From contig NZ_CP108093.1 in NCBI RefSeq assembly GCF_036188265.1, positions 3,299,001-3,363,000 of the forward strand: a DNA stretch of 64,000 nt, given 5' to 3'. The notes beneath the pieces are model-generated. The model was not told the DNA's origin. It searched no databases and saw only the letters and a program-made list of their open reading frames with translations. Below are positions 51,516 to 59,522 of the stretch, one piece after another. Source of the DNA: Streptomyces sp. NBC_00247 (GTDB lineage Bacteria; Actinomycetota; Actinomycetes; Streptomycetales; Streptomycetaceae). The stretch's first letter is position 1. Every line of letters starts with the position of its first letter. The position numbers and the translations under genes were made by a program.

Positions 51516-53126
51516 ATGAGCCAGGACGGTTCGCACGGGCGCTACGCGGGCGGAGCCGTCGCCGGTGGGCGGTACCAGCTCCGGGATCTGCTCGGTGAAG
51601 GCGGCATGGCCTCCGTCTACCTCGCCTACGACGCCGCACTCGACCGCCACGTGGCGATCAAGACCCTGCACACCGAGCTCGGGCGCGAACAGTCCTTCCG
51701 CGAGCGGTTCCGCCGCGAGGCCCAGGCCGTGGCGAAGCTCCAGCACACCAACATCGTCTCCGTCTTCGACACCGGCGAGGACGAACTCGGCGGCGCCCTG
51801 ATGCCGTACATCGTCATGGAGTACGTGGAGGGCCTGCCGCTCGGCGCGGTGCTGCGCCAGGACATCGCCGCCCAGGGCGCCATGCCCGCCGACAAGGCCC
51901 TCAAGGTGACCGCCGACGTGCTGGCCGCACTGGAGACCAGCCACGAGATGGGGCTCGTCCACCGCGACATCAAGCCCGGCAACGTCATGATCACCAAGCG
52001 CGGCGTGGTCAAGGTCATGGACTTCGGGATCGCCCGCGCCATGCAGTCCGGCGTGACCTCGATGACCCAGACCGGCATGGTCGTCGGCACCCCCCAGTAC
52101 CTCTCTCCCGAGCAGGCCCTCGGCAGAGGCGTGGACGCCCGCTCCGACCTCTACTCGGTCGGCATCATGCTCTTCCAACTGCTCACCGGACGCCTCCCGT
52201 TCGACGCGGAATCGGCGCTCGCCATCGCGTACGCGCACGTGCAGGAGCAGCCTCCTGCCCCGTCCACCCTCAACCGCGCCGTCTCCCCCGCGGTGGACGC
52301 GCTCGTCGCCCGCGCGCTGCGGAAGAACCCGAACGAACGCTTCCCCAGCGCCGCCGCGATGCGCGACGAGGTCTTCCGGGTGCTGAACGCGTCGGGCCCG
52401 GCCGCCGCCCCGGTGATCGTCGCCGGCGGCCCCGCGAACAGCGGGTCGGGGGTCGGCGCGACGGTCTTCCCACCGGTGGACCAGCAGAACCCGCCCACCC
52501 CGTACGGCGTCCAGACCCCGTACCCGGCACACCAGCAACCGCAGCAGCCCGGCCCGTACGGGGTCCCGACCCCGGCGGCGGGCTACGGCTACCCGCAGGC
52601 CGCCCCGCAGGCGTACCAGCAGACCCCGCCGCCGTACGCCGTGGCCGCGACCGGCGGCGGCACGGGTGCCGGGGGCGGCGGCAGGCCCCGCCGGAACGGG
52701 GTGGTCCTGGGTTCGGTCGCCGTCGCCCTCATCGCCGTCATCGGCCTGGGGGCGGTCTTCCTGATCGGCGGGGGCGGGGACGACGAACCGGAGGCCACCG
52801 GCGGCTCCGGGAGCAGCGCGCCGGCGGTCGCGGGGGAGCACAAGGGCCCCGAGCGCAACCGGACGATGGACATCGAGGACTGCACCGACCCGAGTACGGA
52901 CATCCGCGATCCGGAGAAGGTCTCCGCGCCGGACTTCGTCTACAAGGACCTGCTCTCCGCGAGGGCCTGCGCGGACGCCGCCGGGTGGACCCTCAAGGTG
53001 ATCGAGGAACCCGGCAACACCTACGCCGAGGACCAGATCGTCAAGCAGTTCCCGACCGCCGGTACGGCCATGGACCCGCACAGCGCCCACATCGAGCTGA
53101 GCGTCTCCACGGGCGACCCGAACTGA
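51516..53126 (+). CDS. Ser/Thr protein kinase with one PASTA domain
   Basis: 536 residues from ATG 51516. The kinase domain spans residues 18-285: GEGGMASVYLAY, Lys49 (VAIKTL), HRDIKPGN with Asp151, DFGIARAM and SPEQAL. A Pro/Gln/Tyr-rich juxtamembrane stretch (about 335-400) contains repeats such as TPYGVQTPYPA. One membrane segment, VVLGSVAVALIAVIGLGAVFLI, leads to an outer region ending in one PASTA-like repeat (VYKDLLSARACADAAGWTLKV). PASTA domains bind muropeptide or lipid II and link growth to phosphorylation. The partial duplication of kinase domains with the divergent gene suggests paralogy. Confidence 0.93.
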   Translation: MSQDGSHGRYAGGAVAGGRYQLRDLLGEGGMASVYLAYDAALDRHVAIKTLHTELGREQSFRERFRREAQAVAKLQHTNIVSVFDTGEDELGGALMPYIVMEYVEGLPLGAVLRQDIAAQGAMPADKALKVTADVLAALETSHEMGLVHRDIKPGNVMITKRGVVKVMDFGIARAMQSGVTSMTQTGMVVGTPQYLSPEQALGRGVDARSDLYSVGIMLFQLLTGRLPFDAESALAIAYAHVQEQPPAPSTLNRAVSPAVDALVARALRKNPNERFPSAAAMRDEVFRVLNASGPAAAPVIVAGGPANSGSGVGATVFPPVDQQNPPTPYGVQTPYPAHQQPQQPGPYGVPTPAAGYGYPQAAPQAYQQTPPPYAVAATGGGTGAGGGGRPRRNGVVLGSVAVALIAVIGLGAVFLIGGGGDDEPEATGGSGSSAPAVAGEHKGPERNRTMDIEDCTDPSTDIRDPEKVSAPDFVYKDLLSARACADAAGWTLKVIEEPGNTYAEDQIVKQFPTAGTAMDPHSAHIELSVSTGDPN

Positions 53127-53209
53127 GTCGGGCGGACGGGCGGGACCCGGTGCCGGGAACAGGGACGGGATCAGGGGACGGCGTCCGGGGACGGGCAGGG
53201 GCCTGAGCG

Positions 53210-53269
53210 GCCGTTCGCGCGTGGCCCTGATCAGCCGTTCGCGCGTGGCCCCGATCGGCCGTTCGGGTG
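53210..53269. repeat. 24-bp tandem repeat downstream of PASTA kinase
   Basis: Units at 53210-53233 and 53234-53257 share 22 of 24 bases, starting GCCGTTCGCGCGTGGCCC, and a third partial unit begins at 53258. It lies between the kinase stop and the next gene. Confidence 0.8.
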
Positions 53270-53352
53270 AGGACGGCACTCGCCGTCATCAGGGCGGATG
53301 ACATCTTTCCATCCGGGATGCCGGGAATGTGCGGGCGTGTGACGCTGATCCC

Positions 53353-54237
53353 ATGGCTCCAGGTCCTCTTCCCTCACGCTCCGTGCGGATGTCGAGGTCG
53401 GCGGCCTGTGTCCTGTTCGCCCTGACCGCCGTGCCGATTCCGGTGGCGGGCGGGAACGCCTTCGCGTCCCCCCGTACGGGCGCCCTAGCCCCCTCCGGAG
53501 CGGAGGCGGCCGCACCCTCGGGTTCCCGGTCCGCGGCGCGCTCGCCCTCGGCCCTCACGTCCGCAGCGCCCTCGGCCGCAGTGCCCTCGGCCGCAGTGCC
53601 CTCGCTCCCTTCGGTGCCCTCGCTTCCGGCGCGCGCGGCCGGCAGTCGTGGCGCGACCGGCCGGCCGACGGCAGGTCTCCCCGCGTCCGGCCCTCCCCTG
53701 GCGCCCGCTTCGTCGATCCGGCCCTCTCGGGCGGCCTCGGCGTCCTCCGGGCGGCCTTCGGCGGGCGTCCACCCACGGGCTTCCGGGCTACCGGTTTCCG
53801 CCGCGTCGGCCCCGGCGGGCGGAACCGACGCGAGCATCTCCACGGGACCCTCCACGATCACGCCCCCGGCCACCCCGCTGGTTCCGCCGTCCGTCGGTCC
53901 GTCCGACGAGGCGTCGACCGGCCCGCCGAAGGACGGGGCACCGTTCGCCGGGCGGCTCGCCGGCGAGGGCCGGGTACGCCCCGGAAGGTCGCTGACCCCC
54001 GACGAGCTCGCCTCTGCGGTCGCCGCTCTGGAGGACGACGACGAGGAGACCCCCCCGCCCGCCCCGGCTTCCGTCGCGCCGCCCTTCCCGTCCTCGGAGC
54101 CCTTGACGACGGCCCACCGGCGCGCACTGCGCGCCCGGACCGCCGAGCGGCTCCGCGGGCTGTCCCTGGGCGGCGGAATCACCCTGGTCGGCCTCGGACT
54201 GTTCCTTCTCGCCGTCCGTGTGCGCCGCGCGGGCTGA
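53353..54237 (+). CDS. low-complexity secreted or surface-anchored protein
   Basis: ATG 53353 gives 294 residues. A signal peptide (SRSAACVLFALTAVPIPVAGG) is followed by about 190 residues dominated by Ala, Ser, Pro and Gly. The LTPDELASAVAALEDDDEE segment then leads to one hydrophobic segment (ITLVGLGLFLLAV) and a short basic end RVRRAG, a typical membrane-anchor layout with the long disordered part outside. No family is recognised. Composition makes reading-frame errors hard to exclude, but signal, anchor and stop are consistent. No ribosome binding site is seen, and an upstream GTG is possible. Confidence 0.6.
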   Translation: MAPGPLPSRSVRMSRSAACVLFALTAVPIPVAGGNAFASPRTGALAPSGAEAAAPSGSRSAARSPSALTSAAPSAAVPSAAVPSLPSVPSLPARAAGSRGATGRPTAGLPASGPPLAPASSIRPSRAASASSGRPSAGVHPRASGLPVSAASAPAGGTDASISTGPSTITPPATPLVPPSVGPSDEASTGPPKDGAPFAGRLAGEGRVRPGRSLTPDELASAVAALEDDDEETPPPAPASVAPPFPSSEPLTTAHRRALRARTAERLRGLSLGGGITLVGLGLFLLAVRVRRAG

Positions 54238-54387
54238 CGTGAAACACGCGCTCCCGGGGTCCGCACCCGGGGATGCGCCGGACATCTCGGGGGACCGATC
54301 ACGCATTCAGGTACGTAGGGGACGGTGGATCACGCCTAAGAAGGGGCACCACCCTTGTGTACGGAGCAGGTGCGAGACAATGGCGGC

Positions 54388-54933
54388 ATGGAGATGCCGA
54401 GGAATGACCGGTCGCAGGAGCACCCCCAGGTCCTCGTGGTGGGACAGGACGGAATGGCTGTCGGCGGCGGTGCCAGTGGCGACGAGTCCCGCGAGGTCCC
54501 AGTGACGGAGATGGTCGAACAGCCCGCGAAGGTCATGCGCATCGGCAGCATGATCAAGCAGCTCCTGGAGGAGGTCAGAGCAGCCCCTCTCGACGAGGCG
54601 AGCCGCGTCCGGCTCAAGGAGATCCACGCCAGTTCCGTGAAGGAGCTGGAGGACGGACTCGCACCGGAACTGGTGGAGGAGCTGGAACGCCTCTCGCTGC
54701 CCTTCACGGAGGAATCGGTCCCCTCGGAGGCCGAGCTGCGGATCGCACAGGCCCAGCTGGTGGGCTGGCTGGAGGGCCTGTTCCACGGCATCCAGACCGC
54801 GCTGTTCGCCCAGCAGATGGCGGCCCGGGCCCAGCTGGAACAGATGCGGCGCGCGCTGCCGCCCGGCTCCGGCGACGAAGAAGGCGCCGGCGGCGACCCG
54901 CACGGCGCGATCCGCTCCGGCCCGTACCTCTAG
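54388..54933 (+). CDS. bpa: bacterial proteasome activator
   Basis: 181 residues from ATG 54388. The sequence matches the Bpa/PafE family (DUF2587): helical core KVMRIGSMIKQLLEEVRAAPLDEASRVRLKEIHAS and HASSVKELEDGLAPELVEELERL, and a C-terminal GPYL corresponding to the GQYL-type HbYX motif that docks into the 20S proteasome alpha ring. It forms an ATP-independent dodecameric ring and feeds unfolded proteins to the proteasome. A -10-like GACAAT lies 6 bases before the ATG, suggesting leaderless translation. The bpa 3' end is followed by a hairpin and an IS relic. Confidence 0.93.
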   Translation: MEMPRNDRSQEHPQVLVVGQDGMAVGGGASGDESREVPVTEMVEQPAKVMRIGSMIKQLLEEVRAAPLDEASRVRLKEIHASSVKELEDGLAPELVEELERLSLPFTEESVPSEAELRIAQAQLVGWLEGLFHGIQTALFAQQMAARAQLEQMRRALPPGSGDEEGAGGDPHGAIRSGPYL

Positions 54934-54974
54934 GGCGTGTGTCAGGCACCCTTTGCCCCGTAGTCACGTGACGC

Positions 54975-55000
54975 GCCGTTCGGATGCTGGTCCGGACGGC
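54975..55000 (+). terminator. bpa terminator
   Basis: A 10-bp stem with one G-U pair (54975-54984 with 54991-55000) and a 6-nt loop lies 42 bases after the bpa stop. Confidence 0.55.
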
Positions 55001-55022
55001 GCGGTGTCGCCAGGGTGTCCGG

Positions 55023-55396
55023 GTGGCAGAACGAGTACGGGTCACGAGGGGCGACGCCTGCTGCGGACCATCCGCAAAGGCACGGGGTCGGTGGTCACCT
55101 GGCGGCGCGCCCAGACGGGTGCTGCTGTCCGCGCAGGGTAGGCCCATGGCGACATTGCCCAGGTGACGTTCACGAGCGCGGATCGGGTCCGGGACGTGAA
55201 CCACAGCTTCGACACCGACGGCTTCGACTCCCTGTATCCGAAGTACGAGAGCGGTCGGCCCAGGACCTTCACCCTGCCCGAGCGGCGCGAGATCAAGAAG
55301 CTCGCGAAGTCCAAGCCGGCCGAGCACGATCTGGCGTTCGCGACCTGGAGCCTGACCAAGCCGGCGGACTTCCTGGTCGCCGAAGGGGTGGTCGAC
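55023..55396 (+). pseudogene. decayed IS630-type transposase fragment
   Basis: Parts of an IS630 family transposase N-terminus can be read by changing frame: VAERVRVTR, then HEGRRLLRTIRKGTGSVVTW in a second frame, then VLLSAQGRPMATLP back in the first, then VTFTSADRVRDV onward, continuing as SLYPKYESGRPRTFTLPERR and TWSLTKPADFLVAEGVVD. Homology stops near 55396, about a third of the usual 350-residue length. At least three frame changes and the missing DDE catalytic core show that it is dead. Terminal inverted repeats were not found, so element boundaries are unknown. Confidence 0.75.
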
Positions 55397-55453
55397 GCGC
55401 GGCGAGCGTGCGTGCCGGGCGTCGCCGGACAGGCGGGACTACCGACACACGGC

Positions 55454-55966
55454 CTAAACGCCGGTGGTGCCATCGATGCGTTCCCGGACCAGGTCGGCGT
55501 GGCCGTTGTGGCGGGCGTACTCCTCGATCATGTGGACGTAGATCCAGCGGAGGTTGACGTCCTGCTCCATGAAGCGGCCCGTATCGGTCAGAGCACGGTC
55601 GGCGCAGTGCTCGCGGGCGCGGGCGATCTCCGCGTGCCAGGTGGCGAGGGCATCACTGAGAGAGGCGCCCGCAGCAAGGTCGAACCCGCCGTCGGGGCCG
55701 CCCGGGTCGGCCTGCGGGTCGTAGATGGGCGGGGCCTGTTCTCCGGCGAGCACGCGGCGGAACCAGCTCCGCTCCACCTCCGCCATGTGCTGGACCAGTC
55801 CGGTCAACGTGAAGCCGGACGGCGGCACGGACGCGACGGCGGCCTGCTCATCGTCCAGGCCCTCGCATTTCATGGCCAGTGTGGTGCGGTGGAAGTCGAG
55901 CCAGCTTTCAAGCGTCGTGCGCTCGTCGGCGTTCAGGGGCGGCATAGGACGATCGATGGCGCTCAT
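55454..55966 (-). CDS. DinB family protein (DUF664)
   Basis: 170 residues from ATG 55966. The DinB-like four-helix bundle is recognised from [38 protein letters not shown] and the C-terminal [26 protein letters not shown], with a His triad ([22 protein letters not shown]) likely to bind metal. Members include thiol-dependent transferases and esterases; substrate unknown. GATAAT ends 6 bases before the ATG, a good leaderless -10. Confidence 0.88.
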   Translation of the reverse strand: MSAIDRPMPPLNADERTTLESWLDFHRTTLAMKCEGLDDEQAAVASVPPSGFTLTGLVQHMAEVERSWFRRVLAGEQAPPIYDPQADPGGPDGGFDLAAGASLSDALATWHAEIARAREHCADRALTDTGRFMEQDVNLRWIYVHMIEEYARHNGHADLVRERIDGTTGV

Positions 55967-56123
55967 TGGTGGATTATCGCCAGCGCCCGAAGCCGTCGAC
56001 AGGCGGGGCCAACCTACCGGGCGACCGTTGCCCGATGCGGCACCAGGTGTACTGCCCCGGGCGGAACACGCCTCGGGCCGATCACCACGCCGACGCGCGG
56101 GCCCTCCGCGCGCGGGAACCGGC

Positions 56124-56173
56124 AGAGCCCGGACCGCGGGAATCCGATGCGGATTCCGTGCGGGCCGGGCTCT
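56124..56173 (-). terminator. quinone oxidoreductase terminator
   Basis: A large hairpin with perfect outer arms AGAGCCCGG/CCGGGCTCT (56124-56132 with 56165-56173) and inner arms GGAATCCG/CGGATTCC (56139-56146 with 56150-56157) around a 3-nt loop lies 37 bases beyond the stop. Confidence 0.78.
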
Positions 56174-56209
56174 CCTCATGGCAGGCCCCCGGGGCGGGAC
56201 CGGAGCCGG

Positions 56210-57205
56210 TCAGACCTGGTTCGTGGCGGGCGCCAGCAGCAGGACCTTGCCGATGTGAGTACTGGACTCCAACACCCGGTGGGCCTCGGCGGCCTCGGCC
56301 ATCGGAACCGTGCGGTCGACGATCGGCCGGACCACGCCCCCCTCGATCAGCGGCCAGACGTGTTCGCGCACGGCCGCCACGATCGCGGCCTTCTCGGCCG
56401 CCGGGCGGCCCCGGAGCGAGGTGGCGGTGACGGCGGCCCGCTTGGTCAGCAGGGCGCCCAGGTTCAGTTCGGCCTTCGCGCCGCCCTGGAGACCGATGAT
56501 GGCGAGCCGCCCGTTGGTGGCGAGTGCCTCGACGTTCTTCCCCAGGTACTTCGCGCCGACGATGTCCAGGATGACGTCCGCGCCCGCGCCGTCCGTCGCC
56601 TTGCGGATCTCCTCCACGAAATCCTGCTCGCGGTAGTTGATCAGGATGTCGGCGCCGAGTTCCGCGCAGCTCGCCAGTTTCTCCGCGCTGCCCGCCGTCA
56701 CCGCGACCCGGGCGCCGACCGCCTTGGCCAGCTGGATCGCCATGGTGCCGATGCCGCTGGAACCGCCGTGCACCAGCAGGGTCTCGCCAGGGCGCAGATG
56801 CGCCACCATGAAGACGTTGGACCAGACCGTGGACGTCACCTCGGGCAGTGCCGCCGCCGACACCACGTCGAGGCCCGCGGGCACCGGCAGCAGTTGCCCG
56901 GAAGGCACCGCGACCTTCTCCGCGTAACCGCCGCCGGCGAGAAGCGCGCAGACCTCGTCGCCCACCGCCCATCCGCTCACGCCCGGGCCCAGCGCGGCGA
57001 CCCTGCCCGCGCATTCGAGACCCGGGTACGCGGACGCGCCGGGCGGCGGATCGTAGAAGCCCTGGCGCTGCATGACATCGGCGCGGTTCACCGCGCTGGA
57101 GAGCACCTCCACGAGGACTTCGCCCTCGCCGGGTACGGGATCGGGCACCTCGGTCCAGACGAGTGCCTCGGGGCCACCGGGTTCCGGGATCGTGATCGCA
57201 TACAT
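56210..57205 (-). CDS. NAD(P)H quinone oxidoreductase (PIG3/zeta-crystallin type)
   Basis: 331 residues from ATG 57205. Zinc-less medium-chain dehydrogenase: N-terminal domain MYAITIPEPGGPEALVWTEVP with VNRADVMQRQGFY and YPGLECAGRV, and a Rossmann domain with VHGGSSGIGTMAIQLAKAVGA. The pattern fits the PIG3-like quinone oxidoreductase clade, reducing quinones with NADPH in the cytoplasm. A -10-like TAGCCT lies 7 bases before the ATG, suggesting a leaderless transcript. Confidence 0.92.
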   Translation of the reverse strand: MYAITIPEPGGPEALVWTEVPDPVPGEGEVLVEVLSSAVNRADVMQRQGFYDPPPGASAYPGLECAGRVAALGPGVSGWAVGDEVCALLAGGGYAEKVAVPSGQLLPVPAGLDVVSAAALPEVTSTVWSNVFMVAHLRPGETLLVHGGSSGIGTMAIQLAKAVGARVAVTAGSAEKLASCAELGADILINYREQDFVEEIRKATDGAGADVILDIVGAKYLGKNVEALATNGRLAIIGLQGGAKAELNLGALLTKRAAVTATSLRGRPAAEKAAIVAAVREHVWPLIEGGVVRPIVDRTVPMAEAAEAHRVLESSTHIGKVLLLAPATNQV

Positions 57206-57279
57206 GGCCGCGAGGCTACTCCGTGGCCACCGCCCCACCCGGCAGGCAGCGCCTCCCCCGCCGACCGGGCGACCCTGCG

Positions 57280-57966
57280 CTACAGCCGCTGCGGGCCCTG
57301 CGGCGGCCGGTTCGGGATCAGCGGGGAGGGCAGCGGGGAGGCACGCACGACCACCACCACCCGGTCCGTCATCTGCAGAGGGCTCGCCGCGGGATCGTCG
57401 TAACTGAGCATCCGGTGGCCCCGCACCACGTTCACCACCAGGTCATCGGTCTCCCGAACTCCCTTGCCGACCTCGCTCTTTATCACCGGCCGCTCGATGA
57501 GGTCCAAGCCACTGCCGTGCTGGATGAGGTCCTCCAGCACCGTGCCCGCGCTCGGGCTGAGCGCCGAGAGACCCAGCAGCCGGCCCGCCGCACTCGCGCT
57601 GGTGATGACCGCGTCCGCTCCGGACTGCCGGAGCAGCGGGGCGTTCTCCTCCTCGCGCACCGCCGCGACGATCTTCGCGCTCTGGTTCAGCTGCCGAGCC
57701 GTCAGCGCCACCAGCACCGCGGTGTCGTCGCGCTGGGTGGCGATGATGATCTGGCGCGCCTTCTGGACCTCGGCCCGCAGGAGGACCTCGCTGCGGGTGG
57801 CATCCCCCTGCACCCCGGTGAACCCCTGCGCGTTGACCGCGTCGACCACCTTGCCGGACGGATCGACGATGACGATCCGGTCCTTCCGCAGGCCGGTCGC
57901 GCAGAGGGTCTGCACGGCCGAGCGGCCCTTCGTACCGAACCCGACGACCACACTGTGATCACGCAC
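57280..57966 (-). CDS. stand-alone RCK (TrkA-N/TrkA-C) protein
   Basis: 228 residues from GTG 57966, five bases after GGAGAAG. It starts directly with the NAD-binding RCK motif SVVVGFGTKGRSAVQTL and ends after a TrkA-C-like region. It has no membrane segment, and the upstream sequence shows none in this frame, so it is not just a truncated channel. It is clearly homologous to the RCK part of the divergent potassium channel (GDATRSEVLLRAEVQKARQIIIA against GDATRSETLLKAEVQTARRVIIA). It may form heteromeric gating rings with that channel or serve another transporter. Confidence 0.88.
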   Translation of the reverse strand: MRDHSVVVGFGTKGRSAVQTLCATGLRKDRIVIVDPSGKVVDAVNAQGFTGVQGDATRSEVLLRAEVQKARQIIIATQRDDTAVLVALTARQLNQSAKIVAAVREEENAPLLRQSGADAVITSASAAGRLLGLSALSPSAGTVLEDLIQHGSGLDLIERPVIKSEVGKGVRETDDLVVNVVRGHRMLSYDDPAASPLQMTDRVVVVVRASPLPSPLIPNRPPQGPQRL

Positions 57967-58230
57967 GTTGCTTCTCCAGCATTCAGGAACTCGACGGTTC
58001 GACAGGTCGCCCTGTTCGGCGTATCGCGCGGTACGGCGCGGCTCTCAGGGTACGGAAGGACGAGGGACGGAACGGTCGCGCGGAACCCCTTACGCTTCTG
58101 TCCGCCGGTGACGGTGCGCGACCGGTGGAGAAACACCGCGCGCCGGGCACTTCGGCATCCGTCCTCGTCGTCGATCCAGGACCATGGGCCACGACGTGAC
58201 CACCTGCCCGCCGCCGCCAGAGGACATGCC

Positions 58231-59343
58231 TTGAAGGACGAGAACCACCCAGCAGCCAAGACCGGCAGGTTCTCCATCCTGCGGACCCTCTGGCACCGCT
58301 CGCGCTCGGAAGCACGGGACGACAACGAGGCCAGTCGCGCCATCACCATGCCGACGCAGGGCGCCCTGCCGCCGCTCCAACAGGTGCTTCGGCGGCTGGC
58401 GATGGCCCTGTTGGTCCTCGCGGTCACGGTGGTGATCGTCTGGACCGACCGCGCCGGATACAACGACACCTCCGACGGCAGCGTCGACCTGCTCGACGCC
58501 GTCTACTACGCGACCGTCACCCTCTCCACCACCGGTTACGGCGACATCACCCCGGTGAGCGACGGTGCCCGCCTCACCAACGTGCTGGTCATCACCCCCC
58601 TTCGGGTGCTCTTCCTGATCATCCTGGTCGGCACCACCCTCGAAGTCCTCACCGAGCGGACCCGCCAGCAGGTGCGCATCCACCGGTGGCGTTCCCGTAC
58701 GCGCGGCCATGTCGTGGTGGTCGGTTACGGCACCAAGGGCCGGCACGCCATCGAGTCGCTGCTCTCCACCGGCATCGGCAAGGACAAGATCGTCGTGGTG
58801 GACCCGCAGCAGAAGGCCGCACACGCGGCCGGCGACGACGGGCTGGTGGCCGTGGTCGGCGACGCCACACGCTCCGAAACGCTGCTCAAGGCCGAGGTGC
58901 AGACGGCCAGGCGAGTGATCATCGCGCCTCAGCGCGACGAGACGGCCACCCTGATCACCCTGACCGCCCGCCAGCTCAACAAGCACGCCACCATCGTCGT
59001 CGCGGTCCGGGAGGACGAGAACGTACCGCTGCTCAAGCAGAGCGGCGCGGACACCGTGGTCACCAGTTCCAGCTCGGCCGGGCGTCTGCTCGGGGTGTCG
59101 ATGGCCAGCCCGCCGGTGGCCAGGACGCTGGAGGATCTGATGACCCACGGCAGCGGACTGGATCTCGGTGAGCGCGCGGTGACCGAGGAGGAGATCGGCC
59201 GCTCGCCGCGCGAGTGCGCCGACCTGATCGTCGCGGTGCTCCGCAACAGGAAGTTGCTCGACTACACGGACCCCGCGATCGCCGGCCTCAAGCGCGACGA
59301 CCGTGTCATCACCATCAGCCGGTCGGGGGCACCGGCCTCCTGA
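58231..59343 (+). CDS. RCK-domain potassium channel
   Basis: TTG 58231 (GAGG upstream) gives 370 residues; no ATG in a better position is in frame. After a 50-residue basic cytoplasmic tail there is one hydrophobic segment (LAMALLVLAVTVVIVW), the pore with selectivity filter TTGYGD at residues 100-105, and a second segment (VLVITPLRVLFLIILVGTTL). An RCK domain follows (VVVVGYGTKGRHAIESLL) with TrkA-C. This is a two-transmembrane MthK-like channel gated by ligand binding to the RCK ring. Divergent from a stand-alone RCK gene. Confidence 0.9.
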   Translation: MKDENHPAAKTGRFSILRTLWHRSRSEARDDNEASRAITMPTQGALPPLQQVLRRLAMALLVLAVTVVIVWTDRAGYNDTSDGSVDLLDAVYYATVTLSTTGYGDITPVSDGARLTNVLVITPLRVLFLIILVGTTLEVLTERTRQQVRIHRWRSRTRGHVVVVGYGTKGRHAIESLLSTGIGKDKIVVVDPQQKAAHAAGDDGLVAVVGDATRSETLLKAEVQTARRVIIAPQRDETATLITLTARQLNKHATIVVAVREDENVPLLKQSGADTVVTSSSSAGRLLGVSMASPPVARTLEDLMTHGSGLDLGERAVTEEEIGRSPRECADLIVAVLRNRKLLDYTDPAIAGLKRDDRVITISRSGAPAS

Positions 59344-59344
59344 C

Positions 59345-59405
59345 GCCGGGCCTGGTCCGTCCGGTGGGCTGTCCGGTCCGCCGATGCCGGGCCCGGTCCG
59401 TCCGG
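59345..59405. repeat. pair of 20-bp direct repeats beside parS
   Basis: GCCGGGCCTGGTCCGTCCGG (59345-59364) recurs with one change at 59386-59405, 41 bases apart. They lie between the channel stop codon and parS in a convergent intergenic region. Confidence 0.8.
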
Positions 59406-59421
59406 CACCCGTCCGGCGGAT

Positions 59422-59435
59422 GTTTCACGTGAAAC
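59422..59435. other. parS: parS centromere site (ParB binding)
   Basis: GTTTCACGTGAAAC, the second perfect copy of the 14-bp parS palindrome in the window, lies between convergent channel and moeA genes, 55.8 kb from the first. The base before it is T, as in the longer 16-bp consensus. Confidence 0.92.
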
Positions 59436-59522
59436 GGCCAACGTCTCCGGTGTGTGCGGACACCGGTCGGCCGCCGGACCGCCCGACTCCCCGGCCCCCG
59501 GGCCGCCTGGCCGCCTGGCCGC

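Noticed and set aside
54232..54245. Possible third parS
   Set aside because: Only 11 of 14 bases match; one half-site (ACGTGAAAC) is intact but the other is degraded.
54963..54970. TCACGTGA palindrome near the bpa terminator
   Set aside because: It shares only the 8-bp core of parS and lacks the outer bases.
57967..58230. Missing pore region of the stand-alone RCK gene, as if it were a truncated channel
   Set aside because: The upstream sequence encodes no hydrophobic segment in any minus-strand frame, and a good ribosome binding site precedes the RCK start.
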